From an uncultured Mucilaginibacter sp. (lineage in GTDB: Bacteria; Bacteroidota; Bacteroidia; Sphingobacteriales; Sphingobacteriaceae): a DNA stretch of 64,000 nt. The stretch lies in assembly GCA_903866915.1 (NCBI GenBank), contig CAIPPO010000080.1, positions 1 to 64,000 of the forward strand, written 5' to 3'. The notes beneath the pieces were generated by a model that was not told the DNA's origin, ran no database searches, and worked only from the letters and a program-made list of their open reading frames with translations. The position numbers and the translations under genes were made by a program. Shown here one piece after another: positions 25,987 through 35,579 of this stretch (position 1 is the stretch's first letter; each line of letters starts with the position of its first letter).

Positions 25987-26571
25987 CTATTTCTCGCGCT
26001 TTACCCGCGCATCCAGAAATTTATCGGCTAAAGCTACTTCGTTTATTTTGTCAAGTGCGTCTATCAATTCCTGGTAGGGCAAAAAGTCTTTGATCTGATC
26101 CCTGTCGGCCATCAATTTTGCCAGGTTATCCAGGTCATGTGCCGATAAGGTCTTTAGTTTAATAGCGAATGCCCTGGTATACTGATCGCCCAATTGAATC
26201 AGGATCAGTTGTAATTGCTTTGCTGCACCCGGCCCATAACTTAGGTCTTTACTGATGGTTACCAGTTTATTGATTACTGCTTCCTGGTAATCTTTTGCCA
26301 GACCAGCAAAAGTATTAACATATTCAAAGTACTCGGAATGCAGCTGGCCCGAACCATTGGGTTCGAAAACGGCGTCAAACTGTTGTTTATTGTCTGGAAA
26401 CGACTTGATATAAGCCAATTGCTTTGGCTTCGAACCCGGATATATTTTAAGCTGCACATAGTTGGTTTTTAACTTTGCCGCCTCAGGCGATAATTGCTGT
26501 GCTACTAAATGCTGAACATAGAAAACAAGGATAATAAGTAAGGCTATGAAGCTCTTTGCAATTCTTTTCAT
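25987..26571 (-). CDS. Exported alpha-helical protein, unknown function
   Basis: ATG codons at 26571 and 26577 are both possible; MKRIAKSFIALLIILVFYVQ gives a signal peptide ending near HLVAQQ. About 194 aa. The mature part is helical with no Cys and no motif that I recognise (KIYPGSKPKQLAYIKSFPDN, DYQEAVINKLVTISKD). It lies 31 bp upstream of the M28 peptidase gene, so the two may share a transcript. Confidence 0.65.
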   Translation of the reverse strand: MKRIAKSFIALLIILVFYVQHLVAQQLSPEAAKLKTNYVQLKIYPGSKPKQLAYIKSFPDNKQQFDAVFEPNGSGQLHSEYFEYVNTFAGLAKDYQEAVINKLVTISKDLSYGPGAAKQLQLILIQLGDQYTRAFAIKLKTLSAHDLDNLAKLMADRDQIKDFLPYQELIDALDKINEVALADKFLDARVKREK

Positions 26572-26654
26572 AAACATGGAAAAATCAGGTTATATCTTAA
26601 CGACAAAATTATCGTTTGGTGGTAAATATATAAAAGATATTCTTTAGCGATATT

Positions 26655-27302
26655 TCAATTATCTGAGAGCAAAAGATCGTTATTTTTAAAGGCTGGTTTT
26701 TCCAGTTCGGAACGGAGATTTTTAAAGATCCTCAGTGGCGCATCCGTCGCAAAACTGTTGACAAGCCAGGAAGGTAGCGAACCTGCCGGATCGACATGTA
26801 AGGTATATTCAACCTGCACCTGGTTACTTCCTAAAGGTGTTATGACCCATTTTCCGACCGAATTGTTGATTCTTACGATGCCGGCCATTTGCTGCATATA
26901 GCCTGACACCGCCGGACCATCGATCTCGACAACTTTGGTTTCCGGATTTTGCTTAGGCGTTAAGTGTGCCACAAAATCCCTGTTTGCTGCAGGCCAGGGT
27001 AAATTTACTTCCGAATAATAGTACAGCTCGTTTGGTGACACCCTTTTGATCAATTTGCTCGAACGCAAACGGTAAACCCATTCTGTAGCGGCTTTAACAT
27101 CCATAATAACAGCTCCTACCTGCATTGGCGTGGCGTTGAAAGATGCAATAACTTTTAAAGCCTTTATTTTGGAGCCCGGCACTTCGCTTTCGTAAATGGT
27201 TACGCCATCTTTTTCGGTCTTTAATTGCCAATTGGTTTGCGCTCGGGCAGGTACCAATTTTAGCAGGAAAATTAATGCCAATAAGTAAAATTTTGATTTC
27301 AT
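26655..27302 (-). CDS. Exported START/SRPBCC-type lipid-binding protein
   Basis: The start at 27302 (MKSKFYLLALIFLLKLVPARAQ) supplies a signal peptide; about 215 aa. The rest matches the START-domain pattern: WQLKTEKDGVTIYESEVPGS, KALKVIASFNATPMQVGAVI, DVKAATEWVYRLRSSKLIK, YYYSEVNLPWPAANRDFVAH. Related periplasmic proteins are thought to bind lipids or polyketides; the ligand is unknown. Single gene, separated by 83 bp from the downstream exported protein. Confidence 0.85.
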   Translation of the reverse strand: MKSKFYLLALIFLLKLVPARAQTNWQLKTEKDGVTIYESEVPGSKIKALKVIASFNATPMQVGAVIMDVKAATEWVYRLRSSKLIKRVSPNELYYYSEVNLPWPAANRDFVAHLTPKQNPETKVVEIDGPAVSGYMQQMAGIVRINNSVGKWVITPLGSNQVQVEYTLHVDPAGSLPSWLVNSFATDAPLRIFKNLRSELEKPAFKNNDLLLSDN

Positions 27303-27514
27303 TTCTATCCTCTTTCTTTGCAAACGAGCCATCTACTACGTTTATGCCCCGGCAAATTAAGGCAGGAAAGGCCTGATTGCGTTTCATCCGAATGTCACGT
27401 CATTCAATCGATTGATTAATTGACAATTGTTTTACAAATGGGGGATGAAGATTCCCCTAAATAACACCGCAGCCCAAAACAAGGGTCGGGTATTAATTTT
27501 AAGATTTGTTAAAG

Positions 27515-28438
27515 CTAAAGTGCCAGCGTCCAGGAAAAACTAGCTGCAACTACTTCGTTTTTCGATTGACGAACATGCGTCAGGTAGGCCGCTGCTACCG
27601 GAGAGAGTTTTTTGTTTCTTAGCCAGATTAACCGCCACTGTGAAACAATAGGGAATCCTTCAATTGGGAGTATCTGAAGTTCTCCATTCTTAATTTCGTT
27701 TCGAATACCGATGAGTGGCATGATAGAATAACCCAGACCAGCTATTACTGCCTGTTTAACTGCCTCATTTGAAGTGAGTTCGATTTTTTTGTTTACGATG
27801 ATTTTACTGCGGTCAAAAAAGCCTTCCATAATTGACCGTGTGGCCGAGCCCTGCTCCCTGTAGATCATGGGCAACTGTGAAAATATTTGCTTCTTATATT
27901 TTTCCATAGGCAAAATATGACTGCGGGCACCAACCAGGTACAACTTATTCTCCAGCAGTTTCTCTTCCTCGACATTCAATTTTTCCGGCAAAATGGAAAC
28001 AAGTCCGAAATCAACCCGGTTTTCTTCAATGCTTTTAATCACGCCGGCTTTGTTGGTCACATCCATGGTAAGTTCTATCTGAGGATGCTGTTTCAGGAAG
28101 CCCGATAGAAAGTAAGGCATTACATATTTTCCGGTGGATACCACAGCGATCCGTAATCTACCTGAAAAAATACCTTTAAAAGCCGCCGTTTTGTAGTCGA
28201 TCGCCTGCACCTGTTGCAAAATTTCTGTGGCTATAGCTGCAATCTCGTTACCGAACTCGGTAACATACAACTGCCTGCCCACCACTTCGGTAAGCGGAAT
28301 TTCGAATTGATCCTGGAAATTTTTCAGCTGTATAGAAACCCCTGGCTGAGTTAAAAACAGTTCGTTAGCTGCTTTGGTGATACTTTTTGTTTGCACAACT
28401 TTAACAAAAACCTGCAGCTGGTGTAAGGTGTAATTCAT
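27515..28438 (-). CDS. LysR-family regulator divergent from bicarbonate permease
   Basis: 307 aa: winged HTH (1-60, LHQLQVFVKVVQTKSITKAA, FLTQPGVSIQLKNFQ) and a substrate-binding domain (about 90-295, SGRLRIAVVSTGKYVMP, YREQGSATRSIMEGFF). The co-inducer domain resembles the CbbR/CmpR branch that controls carbon fixation and bicarbonate uptake in autotrophs. It is divergent from the SbtA-type gene with a 100-bp intergenic region carrying a perfect inverted repeat, so it probably regulates that transporter. Confidence 0.92.
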   Translation of the reverse strand: MNYTLHQLQVFVKVVQTKSITKAANELFLTQPGVSIQLKNFQDQFEIPLTEVVGRQLYVTEFGNEIAAIATEILQQVQAIDYKTAAFKGIFSGRLRIAVVSTGKYVMPYFLSGFLKQHPQIELTMDVTNKAGVIKSIEENRVDFGLVSILPEKLNVEEEKLLENKLYLVGARSHILPMEKYKKQIFSQLPMIYREQGSATRSIMEGFFDRSKIIVNKKIELTSNEAVKQAVIAGLGYSIMPLIGIRNEIKNGELQILPIEGFPIVSQWRLIWLRNKKLSPVAAAYLTHVRQSKNEVVAASFSWTLAL

Positions 28439-28464
28439 AAATTTTATTTATACCAAACATAATA

Positions 28465-28486
28465 AATATAAATAAAAATTTATATT
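28465..28486. promoter_or_regulatory. Candidate LysR operator
   Basis: AATATAAAT and ATTTATATT form a perfect 9-bp inverted repeat separated by AAAA, containing a T-N11-A core. It sits 27 bp upstream of the LysR ATG and 52 bp upstream of the sbtA ATG, where a divergent LysR protein would bind. Confidence 0.5.
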
Positions 28487-28538
28487 CTTTTAGCGATAGT
28501 TTTGCGACTGTTCAATAACCTCTAAATAATTTAAACAG

Positions 28539-29501
28539 ATGACAGCAAAACTACTACTAGACAATTTAACCAACCCTGCATTACTATTTTTCTTTCTTGG
28601 GATATTATCCGTCAGGGTAAAAAGCGATTTGGAAATACCTTCCGATGCATCAAAATTCATCTCCCTTTACCTGTTGTTTTCAATCGGGTTTAAAGGTGGA
28701 CAGGAGCTTGCTAAAAACCACCTTTCGGCCGAAATCACTTATTCGATTCTGTTTGGTGTAGCCATCGCCGTGCTCATACCTTTTTATACTTTCTTCATTT
28801 TAAAAAGGCGACTTAGCATTGAAGATTCGGGTGCTATTGCGGCAGCATATGGTTCGGTAAGTGCGGTTACTTTTGTAACTGCGGGCGTTTTTTTAGAAAA
28901 TCAGCACATCAATTACGGCGGCCATATGGTAGCTATTATGGCTTTGATGGAAGCACCAGCTATTATTGTTGGGGTGTTATTGATACGCTATTTTAACAAC
29001 CAGAACACTAAAACGCCGATCAAACAAATCGTTTTTCATTCATTTAGTAATGGCAGTGTGCTGCTTATCCTGGGAAGCCTTGTGATCGGGTATTTCGCAA
29101 CCGAAAAACAGGCTTTGGATATTAAACCGTTTACAACCGACATCTACAAAGGATTCCTGGCTATATTTCTGCTGGATATGGGTATAACTTCGGGCAGGAA
29201 ACTGGATGGCTTACTGAAAGCCGGTTGGTTCCCAATCCTGTTCGCCCTGATTATACCCCTTATCAATGGCAGCGTGGTGGCTGTATTAAGCGGATCAATA
29301 ACCCAGGATACCGGCAACCGGTTCATTCTATCTATTCTAGCCGCCAGCGCTTCCTATATTGCTGTACCGGCAGCTATGAAGATAGCGGTACCAAAAGCCA
29401 ACCCTGGCTTATTTCTGCCTATGGCACTGGCCATTACCTTTCCATTTAATATTACACTGGGTATGCCGGTTTACATGGCCATTATTCAGCATTTCAGATA
29501 A
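28539..29501 (+). CDS. sbtA: Sodium-dependent bicarbonate permease (SbtA family)
   Basis: A 320-aa, about ten-TM protein with the SbtA signatures LLDNLTNPALLFFFLGILSV at the N-terminus, LYLLFSIGFKGGQELAK, AAAYGSVSAVTFVTA and the inverted second half (FLLDMGITSGRKL, ASYIAVPAAMKIAVPKANP). In cyanobacteria SbtA imports HCO3- with Na+. Here it would supply bicarbonate for carboxylases, or transport another anion. No SbtB (PII-like) gene follows; an unrelated 93-aa protein gene does, 45 bp downstream. Confidence 0.9.
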   Translation: MTAKLLLDNLTNPALLFFFLGILSVRVKSDLEIPSDASKFISLYLLFSIGFKGGQELAKNHLSAEITYSILFGVAIAVLIPFYTFFILKRRLSIEDSGAIAAAYGSVSAVTFVTAGVFLENQHINYGGHMVAIMALMEAPAIIVGVLLIRYFNNQNTKTPIKQIVFHSFSNGSVLLILGSLVIGYFATEKQALDIKPFTTDIYKGFLAIFLLDMGITSGRKLDGLLKAGWFPILFALIIPLINGSVVAVLSGSITQDTGNRFILSILAASASYIAVPAAMKIAVPKANPGLFLPMALAITFPFNITLGMPVYMAIIQHFR

Positions 29502-29546
29502 TACAAATCCAACATATCGCAGCTAACATACTATATAGAAAAAGAC

Positions 29547-29828
29547 ATGAAGGATAGCAAAACATTCAAATTGATTGAAGGCGTATTTAATACCGGGGAT
29601 GCGCTATCACTGGTGCTTAACTTTTATAACGAAAAGATCATGTACCACAACCGGGAATTACTGGCATTGAAACTAAAGCACGACAAAAGCACAGCGCCGG
29701 TGGAAGCAAAACTCGAATCGCTTCAAACCGAGCGGGATCGCTTTGTTGAATACCTGCGATCTTTTGCAGGGGAGCAAACTTTGTTTGAACTAAAAAGTTC
29801 AATTCAGATCGGTCCGATGAGCAGCTGA
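29547..29828 (+). CDS. 93-aa helical protein downstream of sbtA
   Basis: 93 aa, predicted to be almost all helical (KLIEGVFNTGDALSLVLNFY, then a charged heptad-like region VEAKLESLQTERDRFVEYL). No TM helix or signal peptide, so cytoplasmic. It is 45 bp after the permease gene on the same strand, the position where cyanobacteria keep the regulator SbtB, but it has no PII fold features. Function unknown. Confidence 0.65.
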   Translation: MKDSKTFKLIEGVFNTGDALSLVLNFYNEKIMYHNRELLALKLKHDKSTAPVEAKLESLQTERDRFVEYLRSFAGEQTLFELKSSIQIGPMSS

Positions 29829-29905
29829 CCATTTTAATAATAGTTCGTTATGCTATCGCTGTCAGGGTGTTTTTTGCTATTTTTATAAAACGTAAAATCG
29901 CAAAA

Positions 29906-32359
29906 ATGCCAAAGAAAATAAAACTAGTCTTTTGCCTGCTTTTTATAGGCTCCTTGTCTTTTGCCCAGGAAAAAAGGATCGCCGATGGGATCAGTAAAAA
30001 GACTTTTGATCCTTCAACTTTGCTATGGTATGATTCACCTGCAAAAAAATGGGAAGAAGCATTGCCTGTAGGCAACGGCAGACTTGGAGCAATGGTGTTT
30101 GGCAAGAATGGTGAGGAAAGGATTCAGTTAAATGAAGATACCTATTGGACCGGCGGCCCCTATTCAACCGTAGTGAAGGGCGGTTACAAAGTATTGCCTA
30201 AAATACAGAAGCTGGTTTTCCAGGGCAAATATCTGGAAGCTCACAATTTATTTGGCAGAAATTTAATGGGTTATCCGGTTGAGCAGCAAAAATACCAAAG
30301 CCTGGGAAATTTGGTATTTTTTATGCACGATGAAGATTCAGTTACAAACTATAAACGATGGCTCGACCTGGAAACCGGTATCACCGGCGTATCCTACCGG
30401 TCAAAAGGTGTCACTTATACTAGGGATGTATTTGCCTCTGCTCCCGACCAGGTAATCGTTGTCCGGATAACAGCGGATAAGCCAGGCAGTATTTCTTTAA
30501 CCGTAAATCTGCGGGGAGAACGCAATCAAACGCATTCAAATTATGCGACTGATTATTTCAAAATGGACCCTGATGGTCAAAATGGCCTGAAGCTGACTGG
30601 CAAATCGGCCGACTACATGGGCGTCAAAGGCCGGTTGAGGTATGACGCACGCGTCAAAGCAGTTCCCGTGGGCGGTTCTGTAAAAACAGATGGCGTTGAC
30701 TTGATTGTTGACCATGCAGATGCAGTCACCTTGTATTTCACTGCTGCGACAAACTTTGTTAATTATAAAAATGTGTCAGCTAATGAACACGCCCGGGTAC
30801 TGGCTTACTTTAATAAAATAAAAGACAAAAAATACGGATCTATCCGTAGCCGGGCTATCGCCGACTACAAAAAATACTTTGACCGGGTCGCTCTTAAGCT
30901 TGATACTACAACAAATTCATTTCTGCCGACAGATATCAGAAAGCAAAAAATACAGGACCATGACGACCCGTCATTAGCCGCGCTCAGCTATAACTTTGGG
31001 CGATACCTGATGATCGGCTCATCAAGACCAGGTACACAGCCGGCCAACCTGCAGGGAATATGGAACCAGGATATGAACCCTGCCTGGGATTCAAAATACA
31101 CCACCAATATTAATACGGAGATGAATTACTGGCCAGCGGAATCGGGCAATCTTTCGGAGTGTGCCGAACCGCTGTTCCAAATGATCAAAGAATTGCAGGA
31201 CCAGGGGAGCCAGGTTGCCAGGGAACACTACGGTGCAAGGGGCTGGGTTTTTCATCAAAATACAGATATCTGGAGGGTAGCTGCTCCGATGGATGGGCCT
31301 ACCTGGGGTACATTTACCGTAGGCGGCGCATGGCTTTGCACACACCTTTGGGAACACTACCAGTACAACATGGATAAAACGTTTCTTAAGGAAGCCTACC
31401 CAGTAATGAAAGGCTCGGTACAATTCTTTATAGACTTTTTAGTTAAACACCCCAATGGTAAATGGCTGGTCACCAATCCCTCAACTTCGCCGGAAAATTT
31501 TCCTGATGGCGGCGGCAACAAGCCTTATTTTGACGAGGTAACAGCAGGGTACCGGGAGGGAACAACGATATGTGCCGGATCATCGATCGACATGGAGATC
31601 CTTCACGATCTTTTCGGCTATTTTATCGAGGCATCACATATTTTAGGGATACATAGTCCTTTTATCGAACAAGTGAAATCGGCAAGGTTAAAACTGGTGC
31701 CGCCACAAATTGGCTCAGATGGCTCCTTACAAGAATGGACCGACGATTGGAAATCGCTTGAAAAAAATCACCGGCATTTTTCTCACCTGTATGGGTTATA
31801 CCCCGGGAAGGTATTGTACGAAGAAAGAACACCCGAATTGATCGAAGCCTATAAAAAGGTATTGAACGAACGGGGTGATGGCGCAATGGGATTTTCACGT
31901 GCCTGGAAAATGGCACTTTGGGCCAGATTAAACGATGGAAACCGTTCTTATAAAATTTACAAAGGGTATCTGAAAGATCAGTGCTGTCCGTCGCTTTTTG
32001 CGCTTTGCGGAAGCGCTTTACAGGTAGATGGTTCTTTGGGTCTGAGCGCCGCAATTACAGAAATGCTGATACAGTCGCAGGATAAGTTTATCAGGCTATT
32101 GCCCGCATTACCGGATGCCTGGGCCAACGGCTCGTTCAAAGGGGTGTGCACCCGGGGGGCATTTGAGTTTAACTATTCATGGCATGATAAAAAAATCACT
32201 TCGTTACAGCTCTTATCAAAAGCCGGGAAAGTTTGCCGGATAGCATACCAGCCGGGTGCAAAAATCATTGCAAATGGAATACCGGTTTCACACAAGGAAC
32301 TGCCCGGTGGCATAATTGAATTTAATACAGTAAAAGGTCAAACCTATATTATCGATTAA
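29906..32359 (+). CDS. Secreted glycoside hydrolase family 95 alpha-L-fucosidase
   Basis: The start at 29906 (MPKKIKLVFCLLFIGSLSFAQ) is preferred over 29867 because it gives a clean signal peptide; about 817 aa, normal for GH95. Visible: the N-terminal beta domain (EEALPVGNGRLGAMVFG), the (alpha/alpha)6 barrel with NINTEMNYWPAE (two catalytic Asn), the acid Glu in SLQEWTDDW, HRHFSHLYGLYPG, and the base Asp in QVDGSLGLS. The last motif is usually DGNFGG; here GNFGG is changed to GSLGL while the Asp is kept. Probably removes 1,2-linked L-fucose (or L-galactose) from glycans. It is 43 bp upstream of a serine dehydratase gene. Confidence 0.92.
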   Translation: MPKKIKLVFCLLFIGSLSFAQEKRIADGISKKTFDPSTLLWYDSPAKKWEEALPVGNGRLGAMVFGKNGEERIQLNEDTYWTGGPYSTVVKGGYKVLPKIQKLVFQGKYLEAHNLFGRNLMGYPVEQQKYQSLGNLVFFMHDEDSVTNYKRWLDLETGITGVSYRSKGVTYTRDVFASAPDQVIVVRITADKPGSISLTVNLRGERNQTHSNYATDYFKMDPDGQNGLKLTGKSADYMGVKGRLRYDARVKAVPVGGSVKTDGVDLIVDHADAVTLYFTAATNFVNYKNVSANEHARVLAYFNKIKDKKYGSIRSRAIADYKKYFDRVALKLDTTTNSFLPTDIRKQKIQDHDDPSLAALSYNFGRYLMIGSSRPGTQPANLQGIWNQDMNPAWDSKYTTNINTEMNYWPAESGNLSECAEPLFQMIKELQDQGSQVAREHYGARGWVFHQNTDIWRVAAPMDGPTWGTFTVGGAWLCTHLWEHYQYNMDKTFLKEAYPVMKGSVQFFIDFLVKHPNGKWLVTNPSTSPENFPDGGGNKPYFDEVTAGYREGTTICAGSSIDMEILHDLFGYFIEASHILGIHSPFIEQVKSARLKLVPPQIGSDGSLQEWTDDWKSLEKNHRHFSHLYGLYPGKVLYEERTPELIEAYKKVLNERGDGAMGFSRAWKMALWARLNDGNRSYKIYKGYLKDQCCPSLFALCGSALQVDGSLGLSAAITEMLIQSQDKFIRLLPALPDAWANGSFKGVCTRGAFEFNYSWHDKKITSLQLLSKAGKVCRIAYQPGAKIIANGIPVSHKELPGGIIEFNTVKGQTYIID

Positions 32360-32401
32360 TGGGAATATAATTCATTAAATTCACCTTAAAATATCATTTT
32401 C

Positions 32402-33982
32402 ATGAGCAACTTTCCCAGTATTTTTAATGATGTGATAGGACCCGTGATGCGGGGGCCTTCTAGTTCGCATTGTGCAGCTGCTCTTCGGATAGGGCGTTTA
32501 TCACGAGACCTGATGGATGGGCAGCTGAATGATATTTTGATCGAATTTGATCCGAACGGTTCATTGGCGACGACGCATAAAAGCCAGGGGTCTGATATGG
32601 GACTGTTTGGCGGTTTTCTGGGCTGGGAAGCAGACGACGACCGGCTTCCTGACTCCGAGAAATTTTTGGCTACGGCTGGTATCAATTTTTCTATCGTGAT
32701 CAAAGATATAGCAGCAGACCACCCGAATACTTACAAATTGACCTTAACCAATTCATTTGGAACCAGGCAACTCACGGCCATTTCAACCGGCGGAGGTATG
32801 ATAGAAGTAATTAGTATCGATGGGAATGAGGTTACGATGGCCGGCGATTATGTTGAAACATTAATCTATTGCCGTTCGGCACAGGAAACAATCATATCCT
32901 ACCTAAATAATACGATAGTTTTCGATGAAATAGTATATCATGGCAAGGGAAAGCCATTTATTGAAATAAAATCCCAGCACGTACCAAATGAGCATATTCG
33001 CAAAGAATTGCTCGCCATGAACGAGGTTGAAACTGTTAAAATTTTAAAGCCTGTGTTGCCCGTCATGGCCCGAAAAAATCTAAGCGTACCCTTTATCACT
33101 TGTAATGAAATGATGAGTTACAATGAAGGAAAAGATAAAGCACTTTGGGAATTAGCGATGGATTATGAAAGCATGCGGGGCAATATCTCAACTACCGAAG
33201 TTTATGAGAAAATGCGCCATATTGTAAAGATCATGGCCAATGCCATAGATAGTGGCCTTAAGGGCACGAAGTATGACGATAGGATATTGGGCAGCCAGTC
33301 GCCCATGTACCAGGAGCAAATGACGGCAAACAAGTTAATTGGCGGAACGGCTATAAACCGGGTCATCTTGTATGTGTCAGCAATCATGGAGGTTAAAAGC
33401 TCCATGGGTGTCATTGTTGCGGCACCTACTGCTGGCTCCTGCGGTGCTTTGCCGGGTGCTATATTTGGTATCGCTCATACCCTGAACCTACCCGAAGATG
33501 AAATTGTCAAAGCGATGCTTGCTGCCGGGCTGATCGGTGTTTTTATTGCGGCACATGCCACATTTGCAGCCGAGGTGGGCGGATGTATGGCTGAAACCGG
33601 TTCAGGTGGAGGGATGGCCGCAGCAGCACTTGTTGGTATGCATGGCGGAACGCTGGTTCAAGCGATATCAGCTGCCTCTATTTCATTACAAAATTCATTG
33701 GGCATCATTTGCGACCCTATTGGCAACCGGGTTGAAGCACCCTGCCTTGGCCGGAATGTGATGGCAGCAACCAATGCTGTTTCCTGCGCAAATATGGCTT
33801 TATCCAACTACGAACATCTGATCCCGCTGGACGAAGTGATCGAAACAATGAAAGCTGTGGGCGATCAGATCCATTATACGCTCAGATGTACCAACCTTGG
33901 CGGCTTATCAACGACCAACGCAGCTAAAAAAATCGAAGCATTGCTGGAGGAAAAAACCGGCAGTATGTTTAAGAGCTGCTGA
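32402..33982 (+). CDS. Fused L-serine ammonia-lyase (iron-sulfur-dependent)
   Basis: 526 aa joining the beta (ASB) domain (about 1-150, GPVMRGPSSSHCAAALRIGR) and the alpha catalytic domain (about 230-520) of the two-subunit enzyme in one chain. Fe-S cysteines are visible in TAGSCGALPG, EVGGCMAETGSGGG and IICDPIG, with a conserved C-terminal Cys tail (MFKSC) that can act as the fourth cluster ligand. It converts L-serine to pyruvate and ammonia in the cytoplasm with an oxygen-sensitive [4Fe-4S] cluster. It follows the GH95 fucosidase gene by 43 bp on the same strand; a functional link is unclear. Confidence 0.94.
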   Translation: MSNFPSIFNDVIGPVMRGPSSSHCAAALRIGRLSRDLMDGQLNDILIEFDPNGSLATTHKSQGSDMGLFGGFLGWEADDDRLPDSEKFLATAGINFSIVIKDIAADHPNTYKLTLTNSFGTRQLTAISTGGGMIEVISIDGNEVTMAGDYVETLIYCRSAQETIISYLNNTIVFDEIVYHGKGKPFIEIKSQHVPNEHIRKELLAMNEVETVKILKPVLPVMARKNLSVPFITCNEMMSYNEGKDKALWELAMDYESMRGNISTTEVYEKMRHIVKIMANAIDSGLKGTKYDDRILGSQSPMYQEQMTANKLIGGTAINRVILYVSAIMEVKSSMGVIVAAPTAGSCGALPGAIFGIAHTLNLPEDEIVKAMLAAGLIGVFIAAHATFAAEVGGCMAETGSGGGMAAAALVGMHGGTLVQAISAASISLQNSLGIICDPIGNRVEAPCLGRNVMAATNAVSCANMALSNYEHLIPLDEVIETMKAVGDQIHYTLRCTNLGGLSTTNAAKKIEALLEEKTGSMFKSC

Positions 33983-34016
33983 TTATAACGAGATTATATC
34001 GGGACTGGGCTTGCTT

Positions 34017-35348
34017 TTATAATCCGCCTTTACCATTATATAATTTGATCGGACCATCCAGCCTAACTTTAAGGACAGTTACGTATTTATCCTGAACGCC
34101 TTTAGGAACTTCGATATAAACCAGGCCGGGTACTTTGCTCCAGGAAATTTTGCCTACAATTTTATAATTTAAATTCGTCCCGGAACCGAGCACGGTAACA
34201 TCTTTTATATTGTTCAGCAATCCTTTTAGGGTAACGTTGCCGCTGATATCGCCCTGTAAAAACAGATATAATATCCCACCATCCTTAGTAAGTGTGGTAG
34301 GACCATAAAAATGGCCCTGAGGGATACCCGCCACGGTATTAAATATAGCTTCCCCATTCTTTTGGTTCCAGGCGCCAAGTTCTTTAAGTACATAAACATC
34401 CTCATCAGGTATTGTACCGTCGGCTCTTGGCCCGATATCCAATAACAGGTTCCCCCCATTTGCCACTACATCGGTAAAAATAGTGATGACCTCATAAGGG
34501 GATTTCCATTGCATATCGTCAGGATGGTACCCCCAGTTATTATTGATAGTCATACAAAGCTCCCACCAGGCAAATGAGGGACGCGAAACCGGGAAATTCT
34601 GCTCGGGCGTCTGGTAGTCGCCATAACCCTGCAGCCTGCCGTTGATGATCGCATTTTGATTTCCTTTTAAGATCAGGTCGCGGACTTTCGAGGCCTCCCA
34701 TTCTTCTGCGCTATGTTCCCAATCGCCATCAAACCACCAAAGATCGGGTTTGAACTTTTGGCCGATCTCGACGATCTGCGATTGAAAAAACGTACGGAAT
34801 TGATGCCACCGGCCGTAATCGTCGGCAAGTTTATACCGCGAACTGTCTTTCGTAAAACCAGTATAATTTTTATTTGACCAGTCGAGCAGCGAAAAATAGG
34901 CGCCAACTTTAATATTTCTTTTCCGCAAGGCATCAAAAAGTGGTGCGATAAGGTCTTGCCGCGCAGGTGTTGACTTTACAATATTCAGGCTATCAACTTT
35001 TGAATCATACATGGTAACACCATCATGATGTTTGGTGGTGACAACCGCGTAACGGGCGCCGCTTTGGGCAATAAGGTCGGCCCAATATTTGGGGTCGTAT
35101 TTCTTTAGTGTGAACCCTTTCAACTGCTTCATATAGTCCTGGTAGCTTATCTTTTTGTTATAAAAGCTCCATGATTCGTCAATCCCGTTAACAGCATAGA
35201 TACCTTCATGAATAAAAATACCCAGCTTGGCATCGGCAAACCATTGCATCTTATTTTTGAAAGCAACCGAATCAGCAATTGAAAGCTGGGCATTCGCCAG
35301 CGATATCAAATGGATTAAAATTATTGTAAGCAGCAATTTTATTTTCAT
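34017..35348 (-). CDS. Secreted glycoside hydrolase family 29 alpha-L-fucosidase
   Basis: The ATG at 35348 gives a signal peptide (MKIKLLLTIILIHLISLANA); about 443 aa. GH29 features: FADAKLGIFIHEGIYAVNG, YAVVTTKHHDGVTMYDS, VGAYFSLLDWS, and the nucleophile Asp (about 207) in LWWFDGDWEHS. A C-terminal beta domain is present. A retaining fucosidase that probably acts on fucosylated plant or host glycans. Together with the GH95 enzyme in the opposite orientation, it makes this a fucose-release neighbourhood, though no fucose catabolic genes are visible. Confidence 0.94.
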   Translation of the reverse strand: MKIKLLLTIILIHLISLANAQLSIADSVAFKNKMQWFADAKLGIFIHEGIYAVNGIDESWSFYNKKISYQDYMKQLKGFTLKKYDPKYWADLIAQSGARYAVVTTKHHDGVTMYDSKVDSLNIVKSTPARQDLIAPLFDALRKRNIKVGAYFSLLDWSNKNYTGFTKDSSRYKLADDYGRWHQFRTFFQSQIVEIGQKFKPDLWWFDGDWEHSAEEWEASKVRDLILKGNQNAIINGRLQGYGDYQTPEQNFPVSRPSFAWWELCMTINNNWGYHPDDMQWKSPYEVITIFTDVVANGGNLLLDIGPRADGTIPDEDVYVLKELGAWNQKNGEAIFNTVAGIPQGHFYGPTTLTKDGGILYLFLQGDISGNVTLKGLLNNIKDVTVLGSGTNLNYKIVGKISWSKVPGLVYIEVPKGVQDKYVTVLKVRLDGPIKLYNGKGGL

Positions 35349-35579
35349 ACCCAAATCTATTAATAAGCAGGTGAAAGTTACGAAAGGTTGGGAAGGGCTT
35401 TTTTAAATATATTTTAGGTGCTTTCCTGCCTCCAACTCTTTCTGAAAGTTTCGAGTCACGGTGTGAAAGTCTATACAAAGACTAAAAGCACACATTTCGA
35501 CTACAACAATAATCGTTTTGGATACATCCCCCAACTTGCGACTAACGAGTTTTGTATCAACAATTAAAAAATAAACAAA

